From Kribbella soli (lineage in GTDB: Bacteria > Actinomycetota > Actinomycetes > Propionibacteriales > Kribbellaceae), in the NCBI RefSeq assembly GCF_004331345.1, contig NZ_SJJZ01000006.1, positions 62,001-126,000 on the forward strand: a stretch of DNA of 64,000 bases. The letters are read 5' to 3'. The translations under genes and the position numbers were made by a program. Below the pieces are notes generated by a model. The model worked only from the letters and a program-made list of their open reading frames with translations. It did not search any database and was not told where the DNA came from. Positions 42,708 to 51,124 of the stretch are shown piece after piece. Each line of letters begins with the position of its first letter. The first letter of the stretch is position 1.

Positions 42708-43865
42708 ATGGGGTCCTCGGTGGCGGACGGTGGCGATCACTCGCGGATGCGGCAGCTCAACGAGCGTGCCGTGCTCGCTTCCGTGCGATCCGCCGGGGAG
42801 TTGCGGGTTGCGCAGATCGTGGAGCAGAGCGGACTCGGGCGGACGGCCGTCGAGGAAGTGCTGGCCAGCCTGGTGGAGCGGCGCTGGCTGGTCGAGGAGA
42901 GTCCGGCCATCCGCGGGCGCGGGCGGCCGGCGCGCAGCTACCGGTTTCGCGCCGAGGCCGGACACATCGTCGGGCTGGACATCGGCGCGTTCTCGGTCCG
43001 TGGCGTACTTACCGACCTCGACGGGCGGATGCTCGCGAACGCGCGACACCCGGTGACGCCGGAGACGCCACGGAAGAAGCGGCTCGCTACGGCGGACCAG
43101 GTGATTGCCGACTGCGCGCGTGACGCCGGGGTGCCGGTCTCGCGGGTATGGGCGGTCGGTGCGGGTACCACCGGGCTGGTCGATGCCGCGGGCACCGTCG
43201 TACGGGCCAACGCGATCCCGGACTGGGGCGGCACCGATCTGGCCGGGCATTTCACGGCGCAACTCGTTGTCGCAGACAACGACAGCCAACTCGCAGCCCT
43301 GGCCGAACAACGCCGTGGGGGCGCGGATCCTCCAGCGGACATGGTGTTTCTTCATGCGGGGTTGCGTACCGGACTGGCGTTGGTGCTGGACGGGCGGTTG
43401 CGGCGGGGCGCGTACGGCGCTGCGGCTGACATGTCGGCGCTGCGCGGCGTCGCCTGGGAGGCCGCACTCGAGTACCTGCACGCCGTCGTACCGGCGGAGA
43501 TTCCCACCGTGGACAAGGCCGAGCGTGCGTTCGCCGCCGCCCGCGACGGAGATCGGCCTGCCCGCGCGGCCGTCCGGAAGTACGCCCACGCGATGGCAGT
43601 GGCCGCCGCGACCGCGATCGCGATCGTCGACCCGCGGCTGCTCGTGCTCGGCGGGGCGTTCTCACAAGCGGCCGACGTACTGCTGGAGCCGCTGACCGCC
43701 GAGCTGACCCGCCTCTGCCCACGGGTCCCGGAGGTCCGCGCGTCCGCCCTCGGTGGCCTGTGTGTGGCCCTCGGTGCGGCCAGCCTCGCCCAGGACGCCG
43801 TCAACACGCGTCTCCTCGCCCCGAGCCGCGGTCCCCTCCCCCAACTCACCACCCGCAGCCTCTGA
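42708..43865 (+). CDS. ROK-family transcriptional regulator, lacking the Zn-cysteine motif
   Basis: The 385-residue protein has a winged helix (VAQIVEQSGLGRTAVEEVLASL, about residues 33-55) and a ROK domain with GLDIGAFSVRG, VGAGTTGLVDAAG, VADNDSQLAALAEQ and the C-terminal LLVLGGAF. The stretch that normally holds CXCGXXGCXE is RGAYGAAADMSALRGVAWEAA, with no cysteine. It resembles the ROK protein at 8427 and may be a paralogue. It stands among polysaccharide hydrolase genes with no tightly linked partner, so it could regulate the GH16, GH84 or chitosanase genes. ATG 42708 has only a weak GGGG ribosome site. Confidence 0.83.
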   Translation: MGSSVADGGDHSRMRQLNERAVLASVRSAGELRVAQIVEQSGLGRTAVEEVLASLVERRWLVEESPAIRGRGRPARSYRFRAEAGHIVGLDIGAFSVRGVLTDLDGRMLANARHPVTPETPRKKRLATADQVIADCARDAGVPVSRVWAVGAGTTGLVDAAGTVVRANAIPDWGGTDLAGHFTAQLVVADNDSQLAALAEQRRGGADPPADMVFLHAGLRTGLALVLDGRLRRGAYGAAADMSALRGVAWEAALEYLHAVVPAEIPTVDKAERAFAAARDGDRPARAAVRKYAHAMAVAAATAIAIVDPRLLVLGGAFSQAADVLLEPLTAELTRLCPRVPEVRASALGGLCVALGAASLAQDAVNTRLLAPSRGPLPQLTTRSL

Positions 43866-43895
43866 CCTCAGGTTGGCCGATTGTTCACCGGGCCG

Positions 43896-43926
43896 TTGAC
43901 GCATGTCCGGTCCGGCAGCTAATAAT
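43896..43926 (+). promoter_or_regulatory. Candidate sigma-70-type promoter for the 5'-nucleotidase gene
   Basis: TTGACG (43896-43901) and TAATAAT (43920-43926) are separated by 18 bp in an unusually AT-containing stretch, 60 bp upstream of GTG 43987. A second AATAATG follows at 43940. Confidence 0.5.
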
Positions 43927-43986
43927 GTCGGAAACAGGCAATAATGCGCACTAACGCGCACCCCCTCCGCCAGGAAGCAGGTTGCC

Positions 43987-45783
43987 GTGAACAGTCGGAT
44001 CCGCCGCCGGACGTTCCTCACCACCACCGGCGCGATCGCCACCGCGACCGCGGTCGGTGACGTCGCGTACGCCACGCCGCACGCGCTCGACGACGCCTCG
44101 GAGTACGTCGACGTACAGCTGCTGAACATCACCGACTTCCACGGCTACCTGCAGCCGACGACGCCCAGTCAGGGCAGCGTGATCACCGGCGCCGGCGGCG
44201 TCCAGGTGACCGTCGGCGGGGCCGGATACCTGGCCACCCACCTGAAGCGGCTGCGCGAGGGGCAGCGGAACTCGATCTTCTTCTCGTCCGGCGACAACTT
44301 CAACGGCTGGCCGTTCGAGGTCGACGCGCACGCCAACGAGCCAACCATCGAGGCGCTGAACGCGCTCGGCCTGCAGTTCAGCACCGTCGGAAACCACGAG
44401 CTCGACCACTCGGTGGAGTTCATCGTCGACCACATGGAGAAGGGCAAGCCCTACCCGGTCAGCGGGCGTGACGACAACTTCATCGACTCGACCGGACAGC
44501 GCTTCCAGGGCGCGAACTTCCGCTTCTACACCGCGAACATCGTGCATGCGGACACCGGCCGGCCAATCGTTCCGCCGTACAACATCGAATGGGTCGACGC
44601 CGGCCGCGGGCGGAAGCTGCCGATCGCGTTCATCCACCTGACCTTGGTGGGTTCGGAGGTGGGATCCACGTCGTACCAGCCCGGGCTGCGGTCGCTGTCC
44701 GACCTGGAGCAGGCGAACAAGCTGGCCGCGCAGCTCAAGAAGCGCGGCGTCAACGCGATCGTCATCAACATCCACGACGGCGGCGTCGCCGGGAACGACT
44801 ACAACGCGGGGACGAACCCGTCGGGGCCGGTGTTCCAGCTGGCCGCGAACGCCTCGCCGGACATCGCCGCGATCGTGACCGGGCACTGGCACTGCCGGTT
44901 CAACATGATGGTTCCGGACCCGAACGGCGTACCGCGGCCGGTCGTCGAAGCCGGCAACCACGGGTCGCTGATCAACGAGATCAACCTCAAGCTGGACCCG
45001 CGGACCGGCGAGGTCATCCGCGAGCTCACCCGGTCGACCAATCACGCCAACAGCCGCGACGTACCGCTCGACGAAGAGCTCCAGTACATCGCCGACTACT
45101 GGACCGCACAGGGCAAGAAGCGTTACGCCACACCGCTCGCGCGAGTCACCGCCGACTTCACCCGTACGCTGAACGCGTCCGGCGAGAGCACGATGGGCAA
45201 CCTGGCCGCGGACTTCGCCTACTGGGACGCGAACCAGCACCGCGACGGGCGCGCCGACCTGGCCCTGATCTCGGTCAAGCCGGTCTCAGGGTCGAACGCC
45301 GTGACCGGTGACCTTTTGTTTGCCAAGGGCACCAATCCGTCGGACGTGGACGGCACCGTGTTGTTCGGCGAGGCGTGGGGCGCCTTCGGGTACGGCAACC
45401 CGATCCTGACGGTCACCTTGCCGGGTACCCAACTGCACGCCGCCTTCGAGGCGCAGTGGGTGCCGCAGGCCAACGGCACCGAGAAGTTCGCTCCGTTCGC
45501 GGTGTCGCAGAACGTCAGCTACACCTACGACACGACGAAACCGATCGGTCAGCGCGTCGACCCCGCGACCGTACAGATCAACGGGAAGCCGCTCGACCTG
45601 AACCGGGACTACCGCGTCGCCGCGCTGGCCTACACGTTGATCGGCGGCGACGGTACGACGGTCTTCGCCGGGTTCACCGATCCGGTCCGCAACGACCGCG
45701 ACCACGAGGGCTTCATCGCCTACCTGCGCGCGCACCCGGTGCTCACGCCCGCGCCGCTCGGCCGCGCGCGTCCGGTGAGTTAG
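43987..45783 (+). CDS. Secreted 5'-nucleotidase / metallophosphoesterase (UshA/CpdB type)
   Basis: The 598-residue protein has a twin-arginine signal (MNSRIRRRTFLTTTG). Its calcineurin-like domain carries all metal motifs: LLNITDFHGYL, SSGDNFNG, STVGNHELDH, INIHDGG and VTGHWHC. A C-terminal 5'-nucleotidase domain (ESTMGNLAADFAYWDAN, DVDGTVLFGEAWGAFGYGN, YTLIGGDGTTVF) follows from about residue 375. It likely dephosphorylates extracellular nucleotides or related phosphoesters to release phosphate and nucleosides. GTG 43987 lies behind a modest AGGAAG. It is monocistronic by appearance. Confidence 0.9.
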   Translation: MNSRIRRRTFLTTTGAIATATAVGDVAYATPHALDDASEYVDVQLLNITDFHGYLQPTTPSQGSVITGAGGVQVTVGGAGYLATHLKRLREGQRNSIFFSSGDNFNGWPFEVDAHANEPTIEALNALGLQFSTVGNHELDHSVEFIVDHMEKGKPYPVSGRDDNFIDSTGQRFQGANFRFYTANIVHADTGRPIVPPYNIEWVDAGRGRKLPIAFIHLTLVGSEVGSTSYQPGLRSLSDLEQANKLAAQLKKRGVNAIVINIHDGGVAGNDYNAGTNPSGPVFQLAANASPDIAAIVTGHWHCRFNMMVPDPNGVPRPVVEAGNHGSLINEINLKLDPRTGEVIRELTRSTNHANSRDVPLDEELQYIADYWTAQGKKRYATPLARVTADFTRTLNASGESTMGNLAADFAYWDANQHRDGRADLALISVKPVSGSNAVTGDLLFAKGTNPSDVDGTVLFGEAWGAFGYGNPILTVTLPGTQLHAAFEAQWVPQANGTEKFAPFAVSQNVSYTYDTTKPIGQRVDPATVQINGKPLDLNRDYRVAALAYTLIGGDGTTVFAGFTDPVRNDRDHEGFIAYLRAHPVLTPAPLGRARPVS

Positions 45784-45811
45784 GCTGCCGTTCGAGATGA
45801 TCTGAAACCCG

Positions 45812-45821
45812 GATGATACGA
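45812..45821. promoter_or_regulatory. MarR operator half-site upstream of the MarR gene
   Basis: GATGATACGA just before the MarR start is the inverse of TCGTATCATC and matches TCGTATTATC at 46475-46484, upstream of the NmrA remnant. The shared motif suggests autoregulation and control of the divergent neighbour. Confidence 0.35.
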
Positions 45822-45831
45822 GAGCGGAAGT

Positions 45832-46290
45832 ATGCCGAAGGCGCCGTCGCGCACCGCCGCGATCAGGACCGCGTTGCGGGACCTGCGGGTCCAGCTCGCC
45901 CTGCTGAATCATCAGGTCGGGTCCCAGCTGTCCCTCAAGGACGCCGAGCTGGACTGCCTGGACGTGCTCGCCAGGGACGGGGCGCTCACACCGAGCGCCC
46001 TGGCCCGGCGGGCCGGCATCCATCCGGCCACGATGACCGGGATTCTCGACCGGCTCGAGCGCGGCGGCTGGATCGTCCGTGACCGCGACCAGGCCGACCG
46101 CCGGCGGGTGACCGTCAGCGTCGTCAAGGAGCGCGCGGCGGCGGTCTACCAGGCGTACCGCGGGATGAACGGCGCGGTCGACAAGATCTGCGCCGGCTAC
46201 TCCGAGGACGAGCTCGACCTGATCGCCGGTTTCCTGAACCGCTGCGCCGAGGCCGGGCACGTGTCCACGGAGAAGCTCGCCGCGAACTGA
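45832..46290 (+). CDS. MarR-family transcriptional regulator
   Basis: The 152-residue protein has the MarR winged helix: LDCLDVLARDGALTPSALARRAGIHPATMTGILDRLERGGWIVRDRDQADRRRVTVSV (about residues 40-98), with dimerisation helices on either side. The recognition helix is PATMTGILDRLE, and the DQADRRR wing is canonical. MarR repressors often control a convergent or adjacent oxidoreductase. Here the neighbouring oxidoreductase is reduced to a remnant that starts beyond the facing strand, so the regulator may now be orphaned. Confidence 0.88.
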   Translation: MPKAPSRTAAIRTALRDLRVQLALLNHQVGSQLSLKDAELDCLDVLARDGALTPSALARRAGIHPATMTGILDRLERGGWIVRDRDQADRRRVTVSVVKERAAAVYQAYRGMNGAVDKICAGYSEDELDLIAGFLNRCAEAGHVSTEKLAAN

Positions 46291-46295
46291 GCCCA

Positions 46296-46444
46296 TCAGT
46301 CGCGGAACGCCGCAGCATGGTCCGCGACCCAGTCCGCGAGGGTGCGCGCCGGCCGCCCGAGGACGCGTTCCACCTCGTCGGTGACCTCCGCGGGCTGCCC
46401 GGCGCCACGCTCGTACCGGGCCATCCGGTCACCACGATCTTCAT
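46296..46444 (-). pseudogene. Collapsed NmrA-type NAD(P)-binding oxidoreductase (internal deletion)
   Basis: The minus strand keeps a ribosome site (GGGAGAG), ATG 46444 and the first seven codons MKIVVTG of an NmrA-like dehydrogenase. After a frame change it passes directly to the family's C-terminal end, MARYERGAGQPAEVTDEVER then VLGRPARTLADWVADHAAAF, finishing at TGA 46298-46296. Full-length members have about 270-290 residues, so roughly 230 codons between the ends are gone. This looks like one large internal deletion that also shifted the frame. The MarR gene next door was probably its regulator. Confidence 0.75.
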
Positions 46445-46474
46445 GCTGCTCTCCCTGTCTTGATCATTTGAGTT

Positions 46475-46484
46475 TCGTATTATC
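46475..46484. promoter_or_regulatory. MarR operator half-site upstream of the NmrA remnant
   Basis: TCGTATTATC matches, in inverse orientation, the motif before the MarR gene (45812-45821). It is flanked by ATTTGAG (46466-46472) and CTCAAAT (46489-46495 region), an additional inverted repeat. Confidence 0.35.
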
Positions 46485-46520
46485 TGATCCTCAAATTACC
46501 AGGTAATGGCGGGTCTTCTT

Positions 46521-46534
46521 TGGGAGCGCTCTCG
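46521..46534. promoter_or_regulatory. CebR-like box 1 upstream of the GH6 gene
   Basis: TGGGAGCGCTCTCG matches 12 of 14 positions of the recalled Streptomyces CebR consensus TGGGAGCGCTCCCA, which represses cellulose/cello-oligosaccharide genes. Confidence 0.6.
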
Positions 46535-46630
46535 GGAGCGGGAGCTGAGGCGTTGTGCAGTTTTGAATCGCTGGGGCACAGATGGTTGACGACTGGGTGG
46601 CTGATCCGACACGATCGGTGCGGCAGTAAC

Positions 46631-46644
46631 TGGAAGCGCTCCCG
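46631..46644. promoter_or_regulatory. CebR-like box 2 upstream of the GH6 gene
   Basis: TGGAAGCGCTCCCG is a second 14-bp site, 12 of 14 positions identical to the CebR consensus, 37 bp before the GH6 start and 110 bp from box 1. The pair suggests repression by a LacI-family CebR protein encoded elsewhere. Confidence 0.6.
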
Positions 46645-46680
46645 GAGTGTCCGCCCCCAAACTCGAGACAGGAGCAGCAC

Positions 46681-47643
46681 ATGCGATGGATCCTCAGAGG
46701 CCTGGTCGCGGCCGGCCTGACGCTCGGCGTCGCCCTGCCCGCACACCAGGGCGCCGGCGCCGCCACCACCGGCAACCCGGTCCAGCTGACCAGCGGCTTC
46801 TACGTCGACCCGAACTCGAACCCGGCCGCCTGGGTCAACAACAATCCCAACGACGGCCGCCGGACCGCGATCCAGAACTCGATCGCGACGAAGCCGATGG
46901 CGCGCTGGTTCGGCAACTGGAGCAACCCGATCGGCACCGCGGTCGGAAGCTTCGTCGGAGCCGCCGACGCCGCGGACAAACTGCCCGTACTGGTCGCGTA
47001 CAACATCCCCGGCCGGGACGCCTGCGGCGGCCACTCCGGCGGCGGCGCCGGCACCCCCGCCGCGTACCGGACCTGGATCCACGACTTCGCCGTTGCCGTC
47101 GGCAACCGCCCGGCCGTGGTCGTGATCGAGCCCGACTCGCTCGGCGACTTCAACTGCATGAACGCGGACCAGATCGCCGAGCGCAACGGCATGCTGACCT
47201 ACGCCGTACAGCAGTTCAAGGACCTGGCGCCGAACGCGTGGGCGTACCTCGACGGCGGCAACGCAGGCTGGGTCGCCGCCGACGTGATGGCACAGCGGCT
47301 CAACGGCGCCGGCCTGGCGAACGCGCACGGTTTCGCGCTCAACGTCTCGAACTACTACACCACCGCGCAGACCGTGAGTTACGGCAACGCGGTCAACAGC
47401 CACCTGTCCGCTGCGAAGCCGTTCGTCGTCGACACCAGCCGGAACGGCAACGGTACGGGTAACGACTGGTGCAACCCGCCCGGCCGCAAGCTCGGCGTCA
47501 CGGCCCAGACCGGTGGCGGCGCGGAGATGTTGCTGTGGATCAAGGTGCCCGGCGACTCCGACGGCGACTGCGGAATCGGTGCCGGAATTCCGGCCGGCAC
47601 CTTCAGCCCGGACCTCGCCATGCACCTGATCAACGGCAGCTGA
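46681..47643 (+). CDS. Secreted GH6 endoglucanase
   Basis: The 320-residue enzyme has a signal peptide (cleavage near GAGAATTG, about residue 28) and a complete GH6 catalytic domain: SGFYVDPNSNPAAW, VAYNIPGRDACGG (Asp113), VVIEPDSLGDFNC (catalytic acid Asp152), AYLDGGNAGWV, NVSNYYTT and WIKVPGDSDGDC (Asp294 region). There is no cellulose-binding module, so it is a single-domain cellulase. It hydrolyses beta-1,4-glucan with inversion. ATG 46681 follows AGGAG. Two CebR-like boxes upstream tie its expression to cello-oligosaccharides. Confidence 0.93.
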   Translation: MRWILRGLVAAGLTLGVALPAHQGAGAATTGNPVQLTSGFYVDPNSNPAAWVNNNPNDGRRTAIQNSIATKPMARWFGNWSNPIGTAVGSFVGAADAADKLPVLVAYNIPGRDACGGHSGGGAGTPAAYRTWIHDFAVAVGNRPAVVVIEPDSLGDFNCMNADQIAERNGMLTYAVQQFKDLAPNAWAYLDGGNAGWVAADVMAQRLNGAGLANAHGFALNVSNYYTTAQTVSYGNAVNSHLSAAKPFVVDTSRNGNGTGNDWCNPPGRKLGVTAQTGGGAEMLLWIKVPGDSDGDCGIGAGIPAGTFSPDLAMHLINGS

Positions 47644-47688
47644 CGCGGCAGACCACCCAGCCCGCCACTACGAGACCGAACGGTCGTC

Positions 47689-48237
47689 TCACGCCTCCAT
47701 CGCGGCCGGCAGGCGCCTGGCCAGCACGGCAGCGACTTCGTGCCGGTACACCGGCCGGGCCACGTCGCAGGTGTGCGTGAGGTGACCGGTCCGGAGCATC
47801 CGCTGGACCTCGTCGACATCCGTTCCGAGCGCGGTCGCGGCGGACGACAACGTCAACCACCCCTGGCGCAGGCGTGCGAGGACGTCCACGTCGTCGCGTC
47901 GCAGTGGCAGCTCCTTGCCGTGCGCCGTCAGCAGTCCGGCCGTGATCAACCGCCGTACGCCGGTCTGGCCGAGGCCGAGCACCGCGCCGGCCTCGGCGAC
48001 CGACATCCATTGGTCGAGGCCCGACCGGACGACGTCGGACAGCAGCAGGCGGCGGTGCGAACGGGATCGGGCCGGCAGATGCCCGGCCCGGATCAGCCCG
48101 GCGACTCGCTGCGGGGGAACCTCCAGCAGGAGCGCGGCTTGCGCGGTGGTGACCAGCGGATCCTCGACCATCAGCGGCTCTCCGAGCAGCTCGGTCAGCC
48201 GGGTCCGAAACTCCTTGACCAGTTCCCCATTACCCAT
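47689..48237 (-). CDS. Protein with three tandem excisionase/MerR-type helix-turn-helix modules
   Basis: The 182-residue protein is built of three similar about 50-residue units: VTTAQAALLLEVPPQRVAGLI (about 27-75), MSVAEAGAVLGLGQTGVRRLI (about 77-122) and LTLSSAATALGTDVDEVQRML (about 126-180). Each unit is followed by a short wing with a conserved histidine or basic tail. This is the pattern of DNA-binding excisionase-like domains. ATG 48237 follows GGGGAGGA. No partner gene is evident. It probably binds DNA; target unknown. Confidence 0.65.
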   Translation of the reverse strand: MGNGELVKEFRTRLTELLGEPLMVEDPLVTTAQAALLLEVPPQRVAGLIRAGHLPARSRSHRRLLLSDVVRSGLDQWMSVAEAGAVLGLGQTGVRRLITAGLLTAHGKELPLRRDDVDVLARLRQGWLTLSSAATALGTDVDEVQRMLRTGHLTHTCDVARPVYRHEVAAVLARRLPAAMEA

Positions 48238-48370
48238 TGCAGTCCTCCCCAGGTCCGCTGTGTCCTCTGCGAGCAAACGACGCGGGTCCGGGGTCAGGCG
48301 CTCTGTTGCATTGTGACACGCTCAGCGATGAATTGATGCATGTCAGTACCGGCAATTGCCGGCGCAGCGG

Positions 48371-49465
48371 ATGGAGACGCGGAGGATGACGAAGCCTGTG
48401 CAGCGCCCGTGGGCGACGAATCCCGGGGCCGGGTCCTGGATCGCGCCAGGAGTGCGGGAGTCCGCGCTGGAGTTCCATCGGAGCATGCCCGGGTACGCCG
48501 CGACGCCGCTGATCGAGGTGCCCGCGCTCGCGGAGCTGCTCGGGGCCGGGAGCGTGTGGGTGAAGGACGAGTCGAACCGGTTCGGGCTGCCGGCGTTCAA
48601 GGTGCTCGGCGCGTCGTGGGCGGTCAACCGTGCGCTCGGGCCGGCGCGGACGTTCGCCGAACTGGTCTCGCTGGTCGCCGGTCGCCGGCTCACGCTGGTG
48701 ACCGCGACGGACGGAAACCATGGCCGGGCTCTCGCGTATCTCGCGCGGGCACTCGGCCTCCGGTCCCGCATCTACGTCCCGGCCGGTCTGCCGGAGGCCC
48801 CGGTGCAGGCGATCCGCGACGAAGGTGCGTCGGTCGTCGACACCGGCCTCCCGTACGACGACGCAGTACAGGCCGCCGCGGCGAGTGTGCGCGATGGTGA
48901 CGTGCTGATCCAGGACACCGCCTGGCCCGGGTACGAGGAAGTGCCACGGTGGATCGTCGCCGGGTATTCGACGCTGTTCGCGGAGATCGACGGACAGCTT
49001 CCGTCGGAGATCGGACTCGTCGTGGTACCGACAGGTGTGGGGTCGCTGCTGCAGTCCGCGATCGAGCACTACCGGGTGGCGGGCCGCCGTACGTCGGTCC
49101 TCGCCGTTGAACCGGTCACCGCCGCCTGCGTCACGAAGTCCCTCGCCGCCGGCCGGCCAGTCACGGTCGACACCTCGGCCCCCACGATCATGGCCGGCCT
49201 CAACTGCGGCACGGTCTCCTCCACCGCATGGCCCACCATCCACCGCGGCCTGGACGCCGCCATCGCCGTCACGGATGACGAGACCCGCGCCGCCCAGGCC
49301 CTGCTTCACAGCTACAACATCCCCGCCGGTCCTTGCGGAGCCGCCGCCTTGGCCGCTCTGCAAGTCACCGACTCCCGCCCGTCACCGGACGCCGTCGTCC
49401 TCATCAACACCGAGGGCGCCACTGCTCAGCCGGCGGCGACCTTGGGTGCGTCGATCGCCCAGTAG
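48371..49465 (+). CDS. PLP-dependent lyase, diaminopropionate ammonia-lyase/threonine dehydratase-like
   Basis: The 364-residue protein has the fold-type II layout: VWVKDESNRFGLPAFKVLGASWA with the PLP lysine in AFKVLGA, TATDGNHGRALAYLARALG (phosphate/Asn loop), VPTGVGSLLQS (glycine loop) and the C-terminal GPCGAAALAAL. This is closest to 2,3-diaminopropionate ammonia-lyase and related dehydratases. The start is uncertain: ATG 48371 and ATG 48386 are both possible, neither with an ideally spaced ribosome site. Its 3' end overlaps the convergent phosphatase-family gene by 40 nt. Confidence 0.8.
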   Translation: METRRMTKPVQRPWATNPGAGSWIAPGVRESALEFHRSMPGYAATPLIEVPALAELLGAGSVWVKDESNRFGLPAFKVLGASWAVNRALGPARTFAELVSLVAGRRLTLVTATDGNHGRALAYLARALGLRSRIYVPAGLPEAPVQAIRDEGASVVDTGLPYDDAVQAAAASVRDGDVLIQDTAWPGYEEVPRWIVAGYSTLFAEIDGQLPSEIGLVVVPTGVGSLLQSAIEHYRVAGRRTSVLAVEPVTAACVTKSLAAGRPVTVDTSAPTIMAGLNCGTVSSTAWPTIHRGLDAAIAVTDDETRAAQALLHSYNIPAGPCGAAALAALQVTDSRPSPDAVVLINTEGATAQPAATLGASIAQ

Positions 49466-50952
49466 CCGTTGTTGCCGGCAGTCAGGTGCCAGGTCACGCG
49501 TACCTGGGTAGCGCCGGTGGGGACCGCGGTGGTCAAGTGCATCGCCTTGCTGATGTCGAACTTCGCACCGTCGGCCGCGGAGGCGGTCCACAGCACGCGC
49601 TTCACGCCGTTGTCGAACTCCGCCACGACCTCGGCGTCCTGCGGCGGCCCTGCAGCGACCTGCTTGTAGTGGCTCAGGTAGTCGACCTGGACGCCGGAAG
49701 CCTTGCGCAGCGGCACCCACGGCGTGGTGAGCGCACTGTCGAACAGCGCACCGCCGGCCGCCGGGTCGCCCTTGTCGTTCCACTCGTCCGGGTCGGCGAC
49801 GGCGATCACGTCACGCCCCCGGACGAACGAGCCGCGGCCCTGACCTTCCTGGGAGGTCGTCCAGAACTCGCCGCTCATCAGGCGCCAGCCGCGGTACTCG
49901 GTCACCCCGCTGCCGGCGGGAGTCTTGTCGACGCGGGTCCACGCAGTCGGCAGCGCAGTCGTCCAGCCGCCGACACCCTCAGGCTTGGGTGCCTCGTCGA
50001 CCACGCCCGACGTGGCCGGCACGGTGTCGAACGGATCGTTGCTCCGGGCACCGATCGGCACGCCGTCGAGACCCCAGGCCGGGTCGATCGGCAGGCCGAG
50101 ATGCCGGTAGACCGTCGGCATGATGTCGACCTGCCGCCACTCCCGCCGCAGCGTGGCGGTCGTCGGGATCCCCGGCCCGGCAGCGAGGATCCAGCCCTGG
50201 CGTGAGGTGTGCTGGTCGCCGCCGTGACCGAAGCCGGTCTGGCCGTGGTCGGTGGCCGCGACGATCAGCCAACGCTCGTTCCGGTACGTCGCCCGCGCCT
50301 TGACCGCGGCGACCAACTCACCGAACTTGGCGTCGACACGACGGATCGCGTCGAGGTAGTCGGGGCTGTCCGAGCCGAGCGCGTGACCGGTCGCGTCGAC
50401 GTCGTGCAGGTAGACCATCATCAGGTCCGGGTCGTGCTCGCCGAGCATCTCGAGCGCAGCGTCGGTGCTCTGCCGGTCGGTGATCTGCTGGTTGGCGCCG
50501 TCCTGCTGGAGTTTCACGTCCGGCCGGTCGATCAGGTAGGTGTTCAGCGGCGTCCAGTCCAGCGTGGTGAACGTCGACAACTCAGGCTTGAGTCCCTCGG
50601 CGCGCGTGATGAAGTCCGGGTACTGACTCTTGCGGTAGCCGTTGAACGAGTTGTCGAGCACGTTGTGCTTGTCCGGCCAGACACCGGTGAACATGTTCGA
50701 GTGACCGGGACCGGAGTTCGTCCCGGCGATGGCGTTGTCCTGGATGTACGCCGGCCCGAACTGGCCCGTCGCGCCGACGGCGGACAAGTTCGGCGTACCG
50801 GCCTGCTGCATCTTGTCCCAGCGCATGCCGTCCATGTCGACGAACAGGACCTTCGGGACGCTGGAGACGGTGGCGGCGGTCGCGGTGGGTGCGACGACCG
50901 CGGCGAGCACGATGGCTGTGCAGGTGGTCAGGGCGGTGAGACGTAATCGCAT
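49426..50952 (-). CDS. Secreted alkaline-phosphatase-superfamily phosphodiesterase
   Basis: The 508-residue protein has a signal peptide (MRLRLTALTTCTAIVLAAVV, cleavage near TATAA) and the metal and nucleophile motifs of type I phosphodiesterase/nucleotide pyrophosphatases: VLFVDMDGMRWD (Asp39), a Ser/Thr nucleophile region NSGPGHSNMFTG, YLHDVDATGHALG and ATDHGQTGFGHGGDQH. A C-terminal beta domain (from about 370) carries a substrate-binding-like fold. It probably hydrolyses extracellular phosphoesters. ATG 50952 follows GAGGAG. It is divergent from the phosphonoacetate hydrolase gene, a member of the same superfamily, across about 170 bp. Confidence 0.85.
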   Translation of the reverse strand: MRLRLTALTTCTAIVLAAVVAPTATAATVSSVPKVLFVDMDGMRWDKMQQAGTPNLSAVGATGQFGPAYIQDNAIAGTNSGPGHSNMFTGVWPDKHNVLDNSFNGYRKSQYPDFITRAEGLKPELSTFTTLDWTPLNTYLIDRPDVKLQQDGANQQITDRQSTDAALEMLGEHDPDLMMVYLHDVDATGHALGSDSPDYLDAIRRVDAKFGELVAAVKARATYRNERWLIVAATDHGQTGFGHGGDQHTSRQGWILAAGPGIPTTATLRREWRQVDIMPTVYRHLGLPIDPAWGLDGVPIGARSNDPFDTVPATSGVVDEAPKPEGVGGWTTALPTAWTRVDKTPAGSGVTEYRGWRLMSGEFWTTSQEGQGRGSFVRGRDVIAVADPDEWNDKGDPAAGGALFDSALTTPWVPLRKASGVQVDYLSHYKQVAAGPPQDAEVVAEFDNGVKRVLWTASAADGAKFDISKAMHLTTAVPTGATQVRVTWHLTAGNNGYWAIDAPKVAAG

Positions 50953-51124
50953 GAGCGGGCTCCTCGGGGCGGACCGGCGGACGACTTCGAACACTGGCAG
51001 CCCGTGCTTCCGCGCGGTATGCGGGATCTGGCTATGCGGTCCATAGCCCAAACCGGGGTTCCCGGTGCGACCTGCGGGGCTGGACAGTGACATCGATCCC
51101 GAGAACCCGATCGCAGGAGACTCC

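Noticed and set aside
46656..47462. 271-codon plus-strand frame overlapping the GH6 gene
   Set aside because: It is a +1 shadow of the GH6 coding sequence with low-complexity Arg/Gly content.
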